From Tetrastigma voinierianum (Eukaryota > Streptophyta > Magnoliopsida > Vitales > Vitaceae), in contig JAEQBH010000195.1 of NCBI GenBank assembly GCA_016808115.1, forward strand, positions 62,001 to 126,000: DNA of 64,000 bases. Direction: 5' to 3'. Positions 1-10,329 of this stretch are shown here, in pieces; within the stretch, counting starts at the first letter, position 1, and each line of letters begins with the position of its first letter. The notes below the pieces were generated by a model, which was given only the letters and a program-made list of their open reading frames with translations, was not told the DNA's origin and made no database searches. Made by a program: the position numbers and the translations under genes.

Positions 1-1000
1 TTTACCGCCTCATGCTTACTGTTCCCGATCATGCCACTGCTCGGTCCCTTCTTAGCTTGACAATTTAACAGGTTATGACCAAATAGCTTGCATTCAGAAC
101 AACATTGAGGAGCCCAAGGATATTCGATCCTTATGGTAGAATAACTGCCATTACCCCTATCCAGGAGCACCGACTTAGGGAACTCACAATCAACCCCAAC
201 CTCTATACAAATTCTAGCAAAAGACAGTTTTGTTTGGTTTTCAGTGAGAGGATCAAGGTGCAGCGGAATCCCAATAGTGCTTGCAATGTGTCCAAGACAC
301 GTGCTCGTCCAGTATTCCAGAGGAATGTTATAGAACCTGACCCAAATTGGTATAGATGATAATTGGACGTTGAGCATGTCCATTCCAGGCTTCCATGCAT
401 GTATGAGCGGCCTCTACGCTAAGTGCCATGGTCGATCATCCATAACGGTCCAGCGCCTGGGTCCACTGAATCCCGAGAAGAAGAATAAACCATTCTCAGT
501 TGTTGATATTTCCGGCATCTCTCTCTTGCCCCAAAGTGCGGTAACCCGGAGATCGCACCAGGAGCCCAGGTCGCTTGTCGAAATTGCCTGCTAAACACCC
601 GCTTCCGCAGTCGATGCCCTCATTCTTTGCCTCGGCCAGGAGGCTCCAGCATAACATACCTTCCGGCAAAATCGCGGCTCCATAGAACCTCAGCCCGGAC
701 CCCTGTTTTTTCCGCAGGCACCGCGACCAAGCTTTTGCGACTTTCTTTGGAGGATCATCATCACGTAATGGCGGTAGGAAAAGCCGTCGCTGCGGTGACC
801 ATACCCGTTTTCAGCGGGCTGACCGCTCGCGTAACAAATCACGCGCCACCAGAAATGCCACGACCGGGAGGACTTGAGGAAGAGATCCGATTGGTAGGAT
901 TGGGTTGCCGAAGCGTAGCCGTGGTCCCCGAGTTCAGAAGTTTGACGAAGCAGTCTTCGCTGTCGTTCCTCCTTCTTGGCCCAACCCGGTGCCCCGAGCG
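1..1000 (-). pseudogene. LINE ORF1 (DUF4283-type RNA-binding protein), decayed
   Basis: ORF1 of plant L1 LINEs encodes an RNA-binding protein with a DUF4283 domain and usually a CCHC zinc knuckle. The minus strand at about 203-400 shows, split over frames, the landmark pattern seen intact in the copy at 24186-23638: a hydrophobic segment, then a phrase like EYWT..CLG, then SLT.NQ.KLSFA. The zinc-knuckle region would fall at about 40-130, where the DNA still matches (for example TTATGACCAAATAGCTTGCA) but the frame is lost. There are multiple stops and frameshifts, so no product is expected. Confidence 0.75.
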
Positions 1001-1450
1001 GGCGTTCGTACGCTCATTGAGTTCCACCGGCGGTTGAGCTCGCCGGGGTGGATCCCGAGCTCGCCGGGCGGCGCCATACGGATCTGGGCTCGTCGAAATT
1101 TGAGCTAAACCGTTCCGGCCCGGTAGTGTTCGCGATCACTCGGTGATGGCTTCAACGGCACTGAGACCTTGATACGCTCTGAAGGACAGTCCCCTGTGTC
1201 AAGAAGATTTCGCCACCAGGTGCAAAACAGCTGTGTTCGGTTTGGGAGGGAACACTCCGTAATTCGTCTGGGGTTTGACATTGGTTCCCTTTTTAGAGAC
1301 AAGGTAGAAGAGAGAATCCCATCTTGGGAGGCCAGACATGCGTAGACCCCCTCCACAACGAGGACCCACCACTTGAGTCTTGACCATCTTGTGCGTTAAT
1401 GATGGTTTGCCACAAGGGCATTCCATGGCATTGTTTCGAAATTTTTTGTG
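1..1450 (-). mobile_element. LINE (L1-type) 5' half, inverted
   Basis: Read on the minus strand this is the 5' end of a plant L1-type LINE: leader at about 1450-1000, then ORF1 running off the left edge. It aligns by eye with the same part of two other LINEs in the window (18217-19350 on +, and 25131-23640 on -). The stretch 1-360 is a close inverted copy of 25130-25440. The 5' end at about 1450 abuts the middle of a LINE reverse transcriptase on the + strand, giving a head-to-head junction. The reading frame is broken many times. LINE identity is clear; whether it belongs to the same insertion as the next segment is inferred. Confidence 0.8.
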
Positions 1451-2364
1451 AATGTGTGTATTAAAATCTATTTTTTGGCTTACCGTGCCCCGATGGTTTT
1501 TCTGCTCTATTCTTCAAGGCAGCGTGGAGTATCATTGGGAGGGATGTTTGTGAAGCTGTGGTTTCTTTTTTTAAATCTGGATGTATGCTTAGAGAGATAA
1601 ATTGCACAATTTTAGCATTGGTTCCAAAGGTCCCTAACCCTGTTTCCATGCATGTGATTATAGGCTACCCTGTTGCAATACTATCTATAAAGTGCATCTC
1701 GAAGATCATTGTGGCGAGTTAAAGCAGGTACGTTCAGGATTATAAGCCATTCTCGATCTGCTTTGTCTGAGGCGTAGCATTGCCGGACAATATCCTTATC
1801 TTGAGGAGATTATGATCAGCTATCATCGGGGAACTGATGGTCACTTTGGAGTGTGCACTCAAAGTTGACGTCAAGGGCTATGACACAATTAGTTGGGCGC
1901 ATCCTTTGAAGTCACGGCGTGAGAATGGGTACTCGATTCACCTTGTGAGATGCGTAGGGTGCATCACCCTCCCGCTCTGTGGCGTGAATGGTGGTAGCGG
2001 GTTTCTTTGCTAGCGATGAAGGGCTTCGGCAAGGGGACCCCTTATCCCTTTATTGTTCGTCCTCATTATGGAAGCTTTCTCAGGATCCTTATCACTTCAT
2101 GACCCGTATGCAAGATTTGGGTTTCATCCCAAATGTAAGGAAGTTAACCTAACTTTGTTATGCTTTGCGAGATGATATATTTATCTTCTTTGGTGGGACT
2201 AAGTCCGATATCCAAACTATCATGGGCGTGCTTAGCGAGTTTGAAAACTTTTCGGGGGCTTAGTGAGCGTCGAAAGAGTGCCGTGTTCACTGGCGGGGTA
2301 AATGATGATGTTAAGAATGATTCGCGAACATTCTACGGGCTTGATTTGGGAAGAGTTTCCAATG
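1450..2364 (+). pseudogene. LINE reverse transcriptase, N-terminal part
   Basis: Out-of-frame remnants follow the plant L1 RT order. The phrase corresponding to APGPDGF lies near 1487-1505, one corresponding to ALVPK.P.P near 1615-1640, the IACCNTIYK region near 1665-1690, and the ADNILI region near 1775-1800. Stops and single-base indels occur roughly every 15-30 codons. Domain order matches the better copies at 21000-22200 and 26700-28400. Confidence 0.7.
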
Positions 2365-3310
2365 AAGTATAATCTGAACCGGAATCAACTTGTGAGGGGG
2401 CAGTGTTGCGAATTAGCTCGGAAGAACGCCTAGTATTCGGCTTGAATGGATGGCGCGACCCGTTGCTTATAAAGGAAACAAGAGAACCAGTATATGAGGA
2501 CGCCTGTGATCGGTGATGGAGATCGGAATTGATAAGTCTATGGAATGAGACGCCACAATCAACTATGGAAAGGTTGATTGATAAAGTCGATAGGATGAGC
2601 ATATAGGAAAAATCGATAAGCTCAAAGTTCTTGAGAGAACCAAAGAGAAAGATAAACTCTCGATTTTTATTAATCTGTAATGTGTAGAATGTAGGGATAA
2701 CAAGCCTTTAAATAGGCCCAAAAATACAAAGAAAAGAAACTAAATATTTTGCTGAAAACTAGAAAGGAAACTAACATACTTTTTCCTAAACCACTACATA
2801 CTAAAAACATCCATGGAGGAGAAAAAAGGAAACTATATAACTTTTAGAGACAGAGACTTGGTAATAAAAATCAATGACAAATCGGGAACAAATCAGCTCT
2901 CCAAAATAGCGGCAAATCGGCTCCAAAATAGCGCCGTCAGGGAACAAATCGACACCGTCAGGAACAAGTCAGCTCCAAAATAGCAGCCGTCGAGGAACAA
3001 ATCATCATCAAATCAGCGGCAAATCAACACCGTCCCAAGCAAATCTTTCTAAAAATAGCTCTATTTTCCCTATGAAACACACTTTCTAAATTAAATAAAG
3101 CAACTTCTACTTTGACTTGGAGAATAAATCTTTCTAAAAAAACAACTCCAAATCAAAATAGTAATAAAATTCAAAACTACTTGAAATAGAAATATATTAC
3201 AGTCTCAATGATTTGAGCCTTAGAATCTGAACTTTCCATAATTAAGATTGAATTCCTAATGAATCTTCTGACTCACATCAGTCCTTTGTGCTTTGATTCT
3301 CATCAAAGTA
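2365..3310. repeat. 5-bp target-site duplication AAGTA around solo LTR
   Basis: AAGTA occurs at 2365-2369 and again at 3306-3310, exactly flanking the LTR. LINE coding homology stops at the first copy and resumes at the second. A 5-bp duplication is the normal signature of Ty3/gypsy integrase. Confidence 0.85.
2370..3305 (-). mobile_element. Solo LTR, gypsy family A
   Basis: About 936 bp, minus orientation. It matches the family A LTRs at 30028-30899, 43771-44646 and 47216-48082 along its length: start TGATGAGAATCAAAGC (read on the minus strand), AT-rich middle, the block around CCAAAAATACAAAG at 2719-2732, and the terminal block with two CAATC.G.GATGGAGAT-like phrases. No internal gypsy sequence is attached and a perfect 5-bp duplication flanks it, so it is a solo LTR left by LTR-LTR recombination. 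The outer end has decayed from the usual TGATACGAAC to TAATCTGAAC. Confidence 0.85.
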
Positions 3311-4675
3311 TCACCGAATCCCATTGATTTTCTACTAGACTTTCCCGTATGTTGCCAGCTACTCCTTGATAAAATTATGGCGAGAATCGATCTTGGACAG
3401 CCCGGCGAGATCATTATCTTATGCGGGAGATTGCGGTGATTGCATCGGTTACGCATAGCATTAGTGTCTTTGGTGCGGTATTTTCATTATTCCCAAGTTT
3501 ACTATTGCTAAAATTAGCAATTATTCAGCGATTTTGTGAATTAGGTAAAATGGGTTTTAACCCGTCTGAAAGGTCGATTGGGTGTTCGTTGTCTCCCAGG
3601 GGAGGAGGGTGGTTTGGGTCTAGGCGTAATGGGTCGAATGATGCAAATATTATGAAACACATCTGGAATTTGTTCTATAGAAAGGACTCATTGTGGGTGG
3701 CCTGGGTTCGGAGATGGTACTTAAGACAAGGGAGTTTTTGGTGTGCAAAAGTCCCAGCAAGCTGCTCCTGGAGTTGGCGTAAAATTATCCAGTTAAGGGA
3801 TAGGATCAGACCTCTCCTAAAACACAAGGTGTGCAATGGTGTTGGGACCTTTTTATGGCATGATTGTTGGAATCCGGTTGGTCCTCTCCTTCCTTGTTAT
3901 GGTGAAAGAATCATATACGACTCTGCTATTCATAGAGCGCTCATGTGGCGGAGGTTATTGATGAAGGTAGATGGAACTGGCCTATCGCTAATTCAGCAGA
4001 CCTTATTGCTATCAAGGATAGTTGTGTTGATTATCAGCTTGATGTCTCTAGTGAGGATAGCGTCTCCTGGACGCCTGCTCCTTCTGGGATTTTCTCTGTT
4101 AGCTCAGCGTGGCACCATATTAGACCGAAAAAGCCGGTTGTAAACTGGCACTCTACGATCTGGTTCCCCCAAGCTATTAGGAGACATGCTTTTATTGTGT
4201 GGATGGCCATCCAAGACAGATTGGTTACTCTAGATAAGCTTCTCAAGTGGGGCCCTTCCTGATCTAGTTCCTGTGTTTTTTAAGATTCGTGGTGAAATAG
4301 AGACCACTTGTTCTTCGGTTGCCACTTCCTTCTTTGAGTATCTGGATGATTCTAAGGTTATGTGGGAATTCTAGAATCTTAGAAATTGGGAGAATGAATT
4401 TATATGGGTAGCTGCGTCCAAGGTAAATCTATCCTCTCTATTACTAAGGGATTGCATGGGATACGACAATACACCCTTATGGAGACAACCAAGACCAAAG
4501 TAGAATTCATGAGAACATTTTTGTTCATGGTGCCACATTTCCACCTCATTTGTATTGATGTTAGACTTAGAATATCTGGTATTCAGAAGGTTGTTGATAA
4601 TCCTTCTAACAGAGCTTTATGTGAGAGGTGGGCCTTCCCGCTTAATATCCTTGGCAATTGTGGTTCGTCTACTTG
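3311..4675 (+). pseudogene. LINE RT C-terminal part and zf-RVT domain
   Basis: The open stretch 3421-4143 is an accidental 240-codon fusion that still contains true LINE residues such as FLWHDCWNPVGPLLPCYG near 3853-3906. The in-frame zf-RVT domain follows at 3945-4262, with the conserved run WFPQAIRRHAFIVW near 4161-4202, then DRLVTLDKLLKWG. zf-RVT lies C-terminal to the RT in many plant LINEs. Residues corresponding to CNDVRLRIS, a landmark just before the 3' UTR, fall near 4550-4575. Several frameshifts; not functional. Confidence 0.8.
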
Positions 4676-4991
4676 AAGTGTGATTGGTGGTCCTCTGGAG
4701 TGCTGGGGACTTCTCTCTTTTTGGTCCTTGGTTGCTTTGGCCCGGGCTGTGGGCGGGGTCTTTGGGTTTTTTTTACCTTTTTTTGCCCGGTTGTGGGCTT
4801 CTGTTTGGTTGGTGTGCCTCTTGGTGCTTTGAGGGGTTGTTCGGGCTGATGCCCTTTCCTCTATTTTTAGGGGAGGTGCTGTCCGTTTTTTTTCTTTTGG
4901 CTTTTGGCTTTGTTCCTTGTAATTTCTTGGTTGGTTGTGGGGCTTTGCCCTTTTGGTAATAAATTCTTAATTATCAAAAAAAAAAAAAAAA
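4676..4991 (+). other. LINE 3' UTR and poly(A) tail
   Basis: A G/T-rich non-coding tail with the block AGGGGAGGTGCTGTCCG near 4870, about 100 nt before the poly(A), and the terminal signature ending AATTATC then 16 A (4976-4991). Both marks recur in the other LINE 3' ends of the window. Confidence 0.85.
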
Positions 4992-4992
4992 G

Positions 4993-5304
4993 AAATGGCA
5001 TGATCAGAAAATCCTGAGGAAAGAGTTGAGCAGTTGAGCAGTCTTCCTTTTTAATTCTAGTGAAGTTGTTTCGGGAAATTAAAATCAATTGGAGTGGAGC
5101 CATGCACGGAGTGGTATCAAGTACTACATTTGGAGCAGTAACACTGAAGACTGATAATGGGGAAGAATTCAAGGTCAATGGACAAAGGTTAAAGCATTAT
5201 CTCAACAGGGAAGAGGAAAGTGAAGAACTCCAACTGGTTCTTGAGGAAAAAGAAGAAGAACCACAACGACAAAGTCCATTCAAAGACTCAAAAATGAGCG
5301 ACTA
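4993..5304 (+). pseudogene. Tat/Athila-like gypsy integrase C-terminal tail
   Basis: Starting right after the LINE poly(A), the reading KWHD..I.R.E is followed by a VLLFNS-like phrase and a degraded SRWSGPF-like phrase. An 81-codon open frame at 5060-5305 then contains VKVNGQRLKHYL-type residues (EEFKVNGQRLKHYL). In Tat/Athila-type Ty3 elements this motif ends the integrase, shortly before a non-coding spacer. The acidic end (EEESEELQLVLEEKEEE) may be real C-terminus. The rest of the element is not present to the left. Confidence 0.7.
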
Positions 5305-5574
5305 ATGGAGGCAACCGCGAGGATTTAAATTAATTTAAATTTTTAAATATTTCTTTTCTTTTAGTTCTTGATAAAATTAAATCCAGTTGTTTTCTAGAAG
5401 GATAGTTTTAATTTTTTAGAAAGAAATAAATTGTAGTTTAATTAGAATTTTCTTGAATATTGCAGTGATCTTAAAGCGGTTAGGAACATGAATAGCAAAG
5501 CTGACTACAGGAGTAATTCAATGACTTACGGAGGAGTCGTGACATGAGAAAAAGGGGAGTAACTTTCTCCTTCT
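5305..5574 (+). other. Non-coding spacer after Tat/Athila pol
   Basis: Begins with a GGAGGCAACCGCGAGG-like phrase, reminiscent of the 'GGGAGGCAACCC' block that often follows the integrase of Athila/Tat elements. It then becomes AT-rich (about 5325-5470). No open frame or further element is recognised. The right boundary, where family B LTR similarity begins near 5575, is abrupt. Confidence 0.45.
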
Positions 5575-6120
5575 GGGACTATATATACCCCCCATAATGT
5601 AGTGTTTTGAAAAATCAGTTCGTCCCCCATAATGTAGTGTTTTGAAAAATCAGTTCAAAAAGGGGACTCTTATCTCTTGGGTGGATTCCCTTGGGGACGA
5701 GTTCGTGGCTTCTCATACCTAGGTGGATTCTTTGGTGGCGAAGTCTTTGTCTAGCTTATCAATCCAACCGTCCATAGTTGATTGTGGGGCCTTCACTGCA
5801 TCATCTATCTTGTGTGGATAGTTTCATTAACAGGTAAGTAACCACTCTTGTTGCAAACTCTACTCCCCACCTCACCATCTCATCTTTCTTCTAAACTTTC
5901 TTATAACAAATTTCCAACCTCATTAAAACTTTTCAAATCTTGTTACATACTACTAAAACCTTCCTAAATACCCTTTTCCCTTATATACCATAAATTTACC
6001 TTTCTTGGCTTGAAAATCTCAAAAATTCGTCCATAACCTATTTGACCCAGAAAACTACTGACCCATATTTGACTTACCTAAACTTCTAGATCATCCATCA
6101 CGGTCCCCAACCTTGCATCA
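5575..6120 (+). mobile_element. Gypsy family B 5' LTR, 5'-truncated
   Basis: Matches the downstream half of the family B LTRs (12986-14486, 32087-32967, 37327-38229): TATA-like ACTATATATAC at about 5577-5587, the CATAATGTAGT segment, the GTCCATAGTTGATTGTGG block near 5770, and the end CCTTGCATCA at 6111-6120 followed by a primer-binding site. The first roughly 400 bp of a full LTR (about 900 bp) are missing, so the LTR was truncated or recombined at about 5575. Confidence 0.75.
5589..5656 (+). repeat. 33-bp tandem duplication downstream of the LTR TATA box
   Basis: A 33-bp unit beginning CCCCCATAATGTAGTG is present at 5589-5621 and again, identical, at 5624-5656. Other family B LTRs show a single copy. 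It lies just after the putative TATA box, in the likely transcription-start region. Confidence 0.9.
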
Positions 6121-6123
6121 AAG

Positions 6124-6136
6124 TTGTATCGAGCTC
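6124..6136 (+). promoter_or_regulatory. Primer-binding site (initiator tRNA-Met type)
   Basis: TTGTATCGAGCT lies 3-4 nt after the LTR end and resembles TGGTATCAGAGC, the complement of the 3' end of plant initiator tRNA-Met. It marks the preceding LTR as a 5' LTR and sets the element on the + strand. The copy has mismatches. Confidence 0.65.
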
Positions 6137-6505
6137 AAGTTGATGGTGATCATAAGCTAAAGTATTCTTAGTTAGGAACCAAATTCTAATCATGGTTCAA
6201 GTGGTTCTCGATCCCCATTGCAAAACGCATTCTTGATCTTGAATTTATGTTTCGGTGTCTCTAATGAGATGACCATCAATGATGATCCTGTAACGACAAA
6301 GACCTTCTGGAAGGTGAAGGTGATGAAAGTTTTAGCCCGAGGAGCTATGCAGCCTAGCCAAGTTCGAGATTACTTGAAGTGCAAAGCCTAAAGACAAGCA
6401 TTCAAGAGAATATGATTATGGAGGAAGGTATGAAGATCGATACCGCGATGATGATTACTATGAGAAACGTAATAATGATGAATTTCTAGATTCAATCCAA
6501 AGGCT
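6137..6505 (+). pseudogene. Gypsy B leader and gag N-terminal remnant
   Basis: Aligns with the leader/gag start of the complete B element on the minus strand (about 37300-36940): the phrases around CATCAATGATGATCCT (6268-6283) and GATGATGATTACTATGAGAA (6448-6467) occur in both. Frames are broken. A LINE interrupts the gag at about 6506 and recognisable gag resumes at 8273. Confidence 0.65.
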
Positions 6506-8272
6506 GAGTTACTGAACATCACTGGTTTCAGTTTGGGGAGCCTTCCTATTAAATATCTTGGTGTTCCGTTGATCTCTGAGGCATCCCACGGTGGTAGTCG
6601 GCCTTTCTTGGATAAATCTTGGCCGGAAATTCGGTCTTGGACAAACGGGGCCCTCTTATGCGGGAGAGGCTATGACTAATTGATTCGATTTTATATAGTA
6701 TCCATCAGTATTGGTGCAGTTTGTTCATTATTCCAAAATATACTATTTATAAGATTGAAGCCGAGCTTTCAGCGGAGTTTTGTGGGCTGGAAATGTTGAG
6801 AGTATTCATCGAGCGAGATTAAATGGGAGTCGGTTGCCTCAGAAGGAGGAGGGAGGGCTGGGGTTCTTGGCGTGGAGCTTGAATGATGCGAATGTATTAG
6901 AGCACATCTGGAACTTGTTTTATAGAAGGACTCGTTATGGGTGGCTTGGGTGCGGAGGGACGTGTTGAGGCGTGGGAGCTTTTGGTGTGCAAAAGTATAG
7001 ATTTGCTCATTGGGTTGGGCGTAAAATTCTGCAGGTGAAAGACAAAATTAGGTACACATAAAGCCTGAGTTTGTAGCGACAAGGGGACTTTGTGGCATGA
7101 TTTAGGTCCGGTTGGTCCACTCATCCGTACTATGGAGATCAGATTGTGCCTTGATTGACTATCAGTAATGCCCAAGTAGTAGGAGGTTATTGATGAGGGC
7201 GGGTGGATGGCCCCATTGAGCTGCGCACAGGCCTTATCGACATCAAGAATAGGTGTGTACATTACCAGGGCGGAGGAGGAAGGTGACGTTTCTAGAGGAG
7301 GATGGCATTTCGTGGACCCTTGGCCCATGCAGGTCTTCAGCATTAATTCGGCTTAGGAAGCATTTCGGACCCGAAAATGCGGTAACTAGTGGCATCATTC
7401 CATATGGTTTCCTCAAGCTATCGGAGACATGCTTTTGTTGGCGGTTGGTCTGGGGGACAGGTTGGTTACCTGAGACAAGCGCTCCATTGGGGTTTGACCC
7501 CGACTCCATCATCGTGTGTGATACGCGTTCGAATGTTGAGAGAGCCGGGGAATCATTTGTTCTTGGTACTTGATTCTCTCTTTGGTATTTGGTTGAGGAT
7601 ATTAAAGTTATGTGGGAATGTTAGGCTGCCGGAGTTGGAGAATGAATTCTTGTGGGTTAGTGCTACTAAGGGAAGTCTTTAAGCTATAGTTAAGAGGATT
7701 GCGTGAGGGTGCGACCCGCCATGCGCATTTGTGGAGACAACGGAATAGTGAGTTTAGCCAAGAACTCTTTTCTCCTGCTGATGCTATTTTTCATCTTATC
7801 TGTAATGACGTTCGTTTAAGAATTTCTAGCTTTCAAAAAGTTGCGGACAATCCAGTGAACAGGGCAATGTGTGAGAGATGGTCTTTTCCACTTAATATTC
7901 TTGACCATGGTAGATCGATGCAGGTGATTGATGGTTACGTTGGTTGGGGTCGGTCTTTGAGTAGTCTGGTTGCTTTTGCATTGTAAGAATTTCGGGTTGT
8001 GGTTTAGTTGCTTTGCGGAATGTAGGTGTGAGCTTGTTTAGTCCCTGTTGGGGTTTCACTTATGTGGTTTGTGGGTTGTATTATCTTGGTTTCTTTTGTT
8101 TGCTCGGGTTTTTGTTTAATTTTATTCTTACTTTCCTATGTTTTTAGGGGAGGTGCTGTCCGTTTTTCGTTTTTCTCGTGGCCTGTGGCTTCTTGTATTG
8201 TTTATTTGTTGGTGGGCTTTGGCCTTTTTTTGGAAATAAATTCTTACTTATCCAAAAAAAAAAAAAAAAAAA
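6506..8272 (+). mobile_element. LINE, 5'-truncated, inserted in gypsy B gag
   Basis: Starts within the RT C-terminal part (a phrase like SLPIKYLGVPLIS near 6540-6580), covers the zf-RVT domain, and ends at a 20-A tail (about 8253-8272). The 3' UTR block AGGGGAGGTGCTGTCCG is at about 8146-8162 and the end signature AATTC..TATCC precedes the A run. No clean target duplication is visible, and about 150 codons of gag appear to be missing around the insertion. Confidence 0.85.
6560..7985 (+). pseudogene. LINE RT tail and zf-RVT domain
   Basis: Fragments in all three frames follow the order of the copy at 3311-4675: a WNLFYRR-like phrase at 6910-6935, a degraded FLWHD region near 7090, zf-RVT remnants near 7390-7500, and a 95-codon open tail at 7699-7986. 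That tail contains SPADAIFHLICNDVRLRISS, a conserved landmark of these LINEs just upstream of the 3' UTR. Not functional. Confidence 0.75.
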
Positions 8273-8898
8273 AGTATCTTCCTTTCCACTATCACCAAGA
8301 TATCTTCCTCAAAATTCAAAATTTGAAGCAGCAGAATCTGACTGTGGAGGAGTATTCGGCTGAGTTTGAATTTGATGATCAAAGGAGACTTGCAAGAGAA
8401 TTTGAGGAGGCTTGATCCATGGCACAGCTACATGTGCGGTTTGGTTAAATTTTCGCTGACCGATTAAAGCCATATAACACTCTTGAGATGTGATAAGCTT
8501 GCCTTAAAAGTTGAGGCTCTAAACAAGTATGGGAACACTGCAAAATTCGGTTTAAGAAGGATTTATCAAGAATTAGGCTTGAGAGGGTAGTGAAATATCA
8601 GGTAAGCATAGGTGCCATGTCTCTTTTCAGTTGGAAGCTTTACGAGGCGAGAAACCGCGGTGGCAAATATTGTTCCAATCGATGTTTATCACTTGCTACT
8701 TGAGAGGCTCATGGCAATATGATAGGAAGATTCATTTATGATGGCTTGAGAACACATTCCGAGTTGGAGAAAGAAATCGGAGAAATTTGGTTTCGGATGT
8801 GATGGCCTTGGTTGCTGAAGAAACCGAAAGTGAGAAGGGAGATCCCAAAAAAGTAGAGCCAATTTTAGGAATTTGTTGATGTAATTACTTAGGAGATT
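8273..8898 (+). pseudogene. Gypsy B gag/protease remnant
   Basis: The first 46 codons keep the gag (retrotransposon capsid) pattern YLPFHY.QD.FLK.Q.L followed by TVEEYSAEFE. After a frameshift come a degraded R-rich helix and KLALKVEALNKYG near 8485-8530. The zinc knuckle and protease expected by about 8900 cannot be read with certainty; this copy appears to have lost part of them. Confidence 0.65.
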
Positions 8899-9640
8899 CC
8901 ACATGGGTTTGCCCCCTATGAGAGATATTCAACATCAAATAGACCTCGTGCAGTTTGCTATGTTTTGCCCGATAAACCGGCCTAAGGATGAGTCACAAGA
9001 ACATGAAGAGCTTATAGCGAGTTGATGAGTTTATAACAAAGGCTTGTGAGAGAATAAGAGCCACCAATGCAGTTCTGCCCTACTAGTACCAAAGAAGGAT
9101 GGATCTTGGAGGGGATGTGTGATAGTAGGACGGAGTGACAAGATTACTGTGAATATCGATTTCCCATTCCAAGACTTGTGATTCTTTGGATCAACTCTTT
9201 GAGTGCGTTCATCTTTTGAGAAGATTGATTTGAGAATTGGATACCATCAAATTAAGTATGAGGAAGGAGATGAATGGAAGAGCGAACCTTAAAAACTGGA
9301 TGGTTCTGGGTGGATTGAAGTGATACCATTTAGTTCTATCCAATGCCCCTAACTTTTATGAGGTTTATGAATCATATCATAGCCGTGCATTAGAAATTTT
9401 GTGGTGGTATACTTTGATGATATTTTGATCTATAGCAAAAATTCGATGGAGCACTTGGAGCATTTGAGGCAATTGTTCTCTATTCTAAGAGAGCAACGAT
9501 TATTTGTCAACTTGGAGAAGTGTGACTTCTATGCCGACATAATCATATTTCTTGGTTATGTGGTTACTAAAGATGGAATTGAGATGGGCCAAGAAGTAGG
9601 CGATTACGAATTGGCCAACTCCTAGCTAAGTCCATGATGT
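8899..9640 (+). pseudogene. Gypsy B reverse transcriptase
   Basis: Clear Ty3/gypsy RT landmarks in order: GLPP.RDIQHQIDL at about 8909-8950, LVPKKDGSWR at about 9088-9117, the SFEKIDLR.GYHQI phrase at about 9212-9256, the catalytic YFDDILIYSK at 9410-9439 (two Asp of the YxDD box present) and EQRLFVNLEKCDFYA at 9490-9535. The frame is interrupted by stops and indels, so the enzyme is dead. It is closely similar in order and wording to the minus-strand B element at 34760-35420. Confidence 0.85.
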
Positions 9641-9699
9641 GAGAGGAAGTTTCATGGGCTAGTCTCTTGCCAGGAGATTTATTGGTGGATTTAGCTGCA

Positions 9700-10170
9700 T
9701 AATGGCTCTGTGGCCCGAATGTAAAGGAAACAAATTCAAGTGGACTAGTGTTGCAGATGAAAGCTTCGAGTTGATTAAGATGAAAGTAACTGAAGCCCCA
9801 TGTTTGGTTTTACTGATTTTAACAAAGTCTTGATGAGTGTGTGATGCATCTCAAGTTGGGATTAGTCTTGTCATTAGTCAAGAAGGAAGACCCATCGCTT
9901 TCTTTAGTGAGAAGTTAAATGAAACCAAAAAGAGAAGTATACCTATGACAAGAGGTTCTATGCTATCTATAGAGCTTTATTTCATTGGAGTCAATACTTG
10001 CTTTACGACCATTTATTAACTTTTCTCGAGATCATGAAGCACTAAAATTCATCAACCACCGGCTAAGTTGAATCGAGACATGCGACATAGGTGGAATTCT
10101 TACAGCGTACAACTTCACAATCAAGCATATAAAGCTGAGATTCATACGTTATTTATGGATGCCTTGAAGT
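9700..10170 (+). pseudogene. Gypsy B RNase H
   Basis: ESFELIK...TEAPCLVL leads into an open stretch at 9837-10019 with CDASQVGISLVISQEGRPIA and FFSEKLNETK, the strand-1 catalytic Asp (CDAS) being present. After a stop, degraded SDHEALKFI and KLNR residues occur near 10030-10080 and a degraded DALS end near 10160. The domain lies in the normal position between RT and integrase. Confidence 0.85.
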
Positions 10171-10329
10171 AGGAGACATGCCCTAGTGACTTCCATGCAA
10201 GTCCAAGTAGTTGGATTTGATGTGTTGGAAAGAACTATCTGAGGAGGATGCTGATTTTGGTGAAATCACGGAGGTATCTTCCGACCAATGAGCCTTTCAA
10301 GGGTTTTGTAAGGATGGACCGGTTTTTTC

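Larger units (their letters stand above)
1450..4991 (+). mobile_element. LINE 3' half (RT to poly(A)), 5'-truncated
   Basis: A plus-strand LINE that begins inside the reverse transcriptase at about 1450 and runs through the RT C-terminal part, the zinc-binding zf-RVT domain and a 3' UTR to a poly(A) run at 4976-4991. A solo LTR at 2370-3305 interrupts it; the coding alignment resumes at 3311 after a 5-bp duplication. The tail has the window-wide LINE 3' signature TAATAAATTCTTAATTATC followed directly by A residues. Downstream sequence is Tat/Athila integrase, so the LINE landed in that element. Confidence 0.85.

Noticed and set aside
3421..4143. 240-codon open frame that could be taken as a gene
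   Set aside because: It is a chance open frame through a LINE; only part of it is in the LINE frame, and it starts in the middle of the RT with no gene-like context.
4658..4959. Hydrophobic, Trp/Gly/Phe-rich open frames suggesting membrane segments
   Set aside because: They lie in the G/T-rich LINE 3' UTR; the same composition recurs at 8062-8415 and 29416-29700 in other LINE tails.
6506..8272. Target duplication for the LINE in gypsy B gag
   Set aside because: No convincing direct repeat at the two ends, and gag sequence is missing, so I did not call one.
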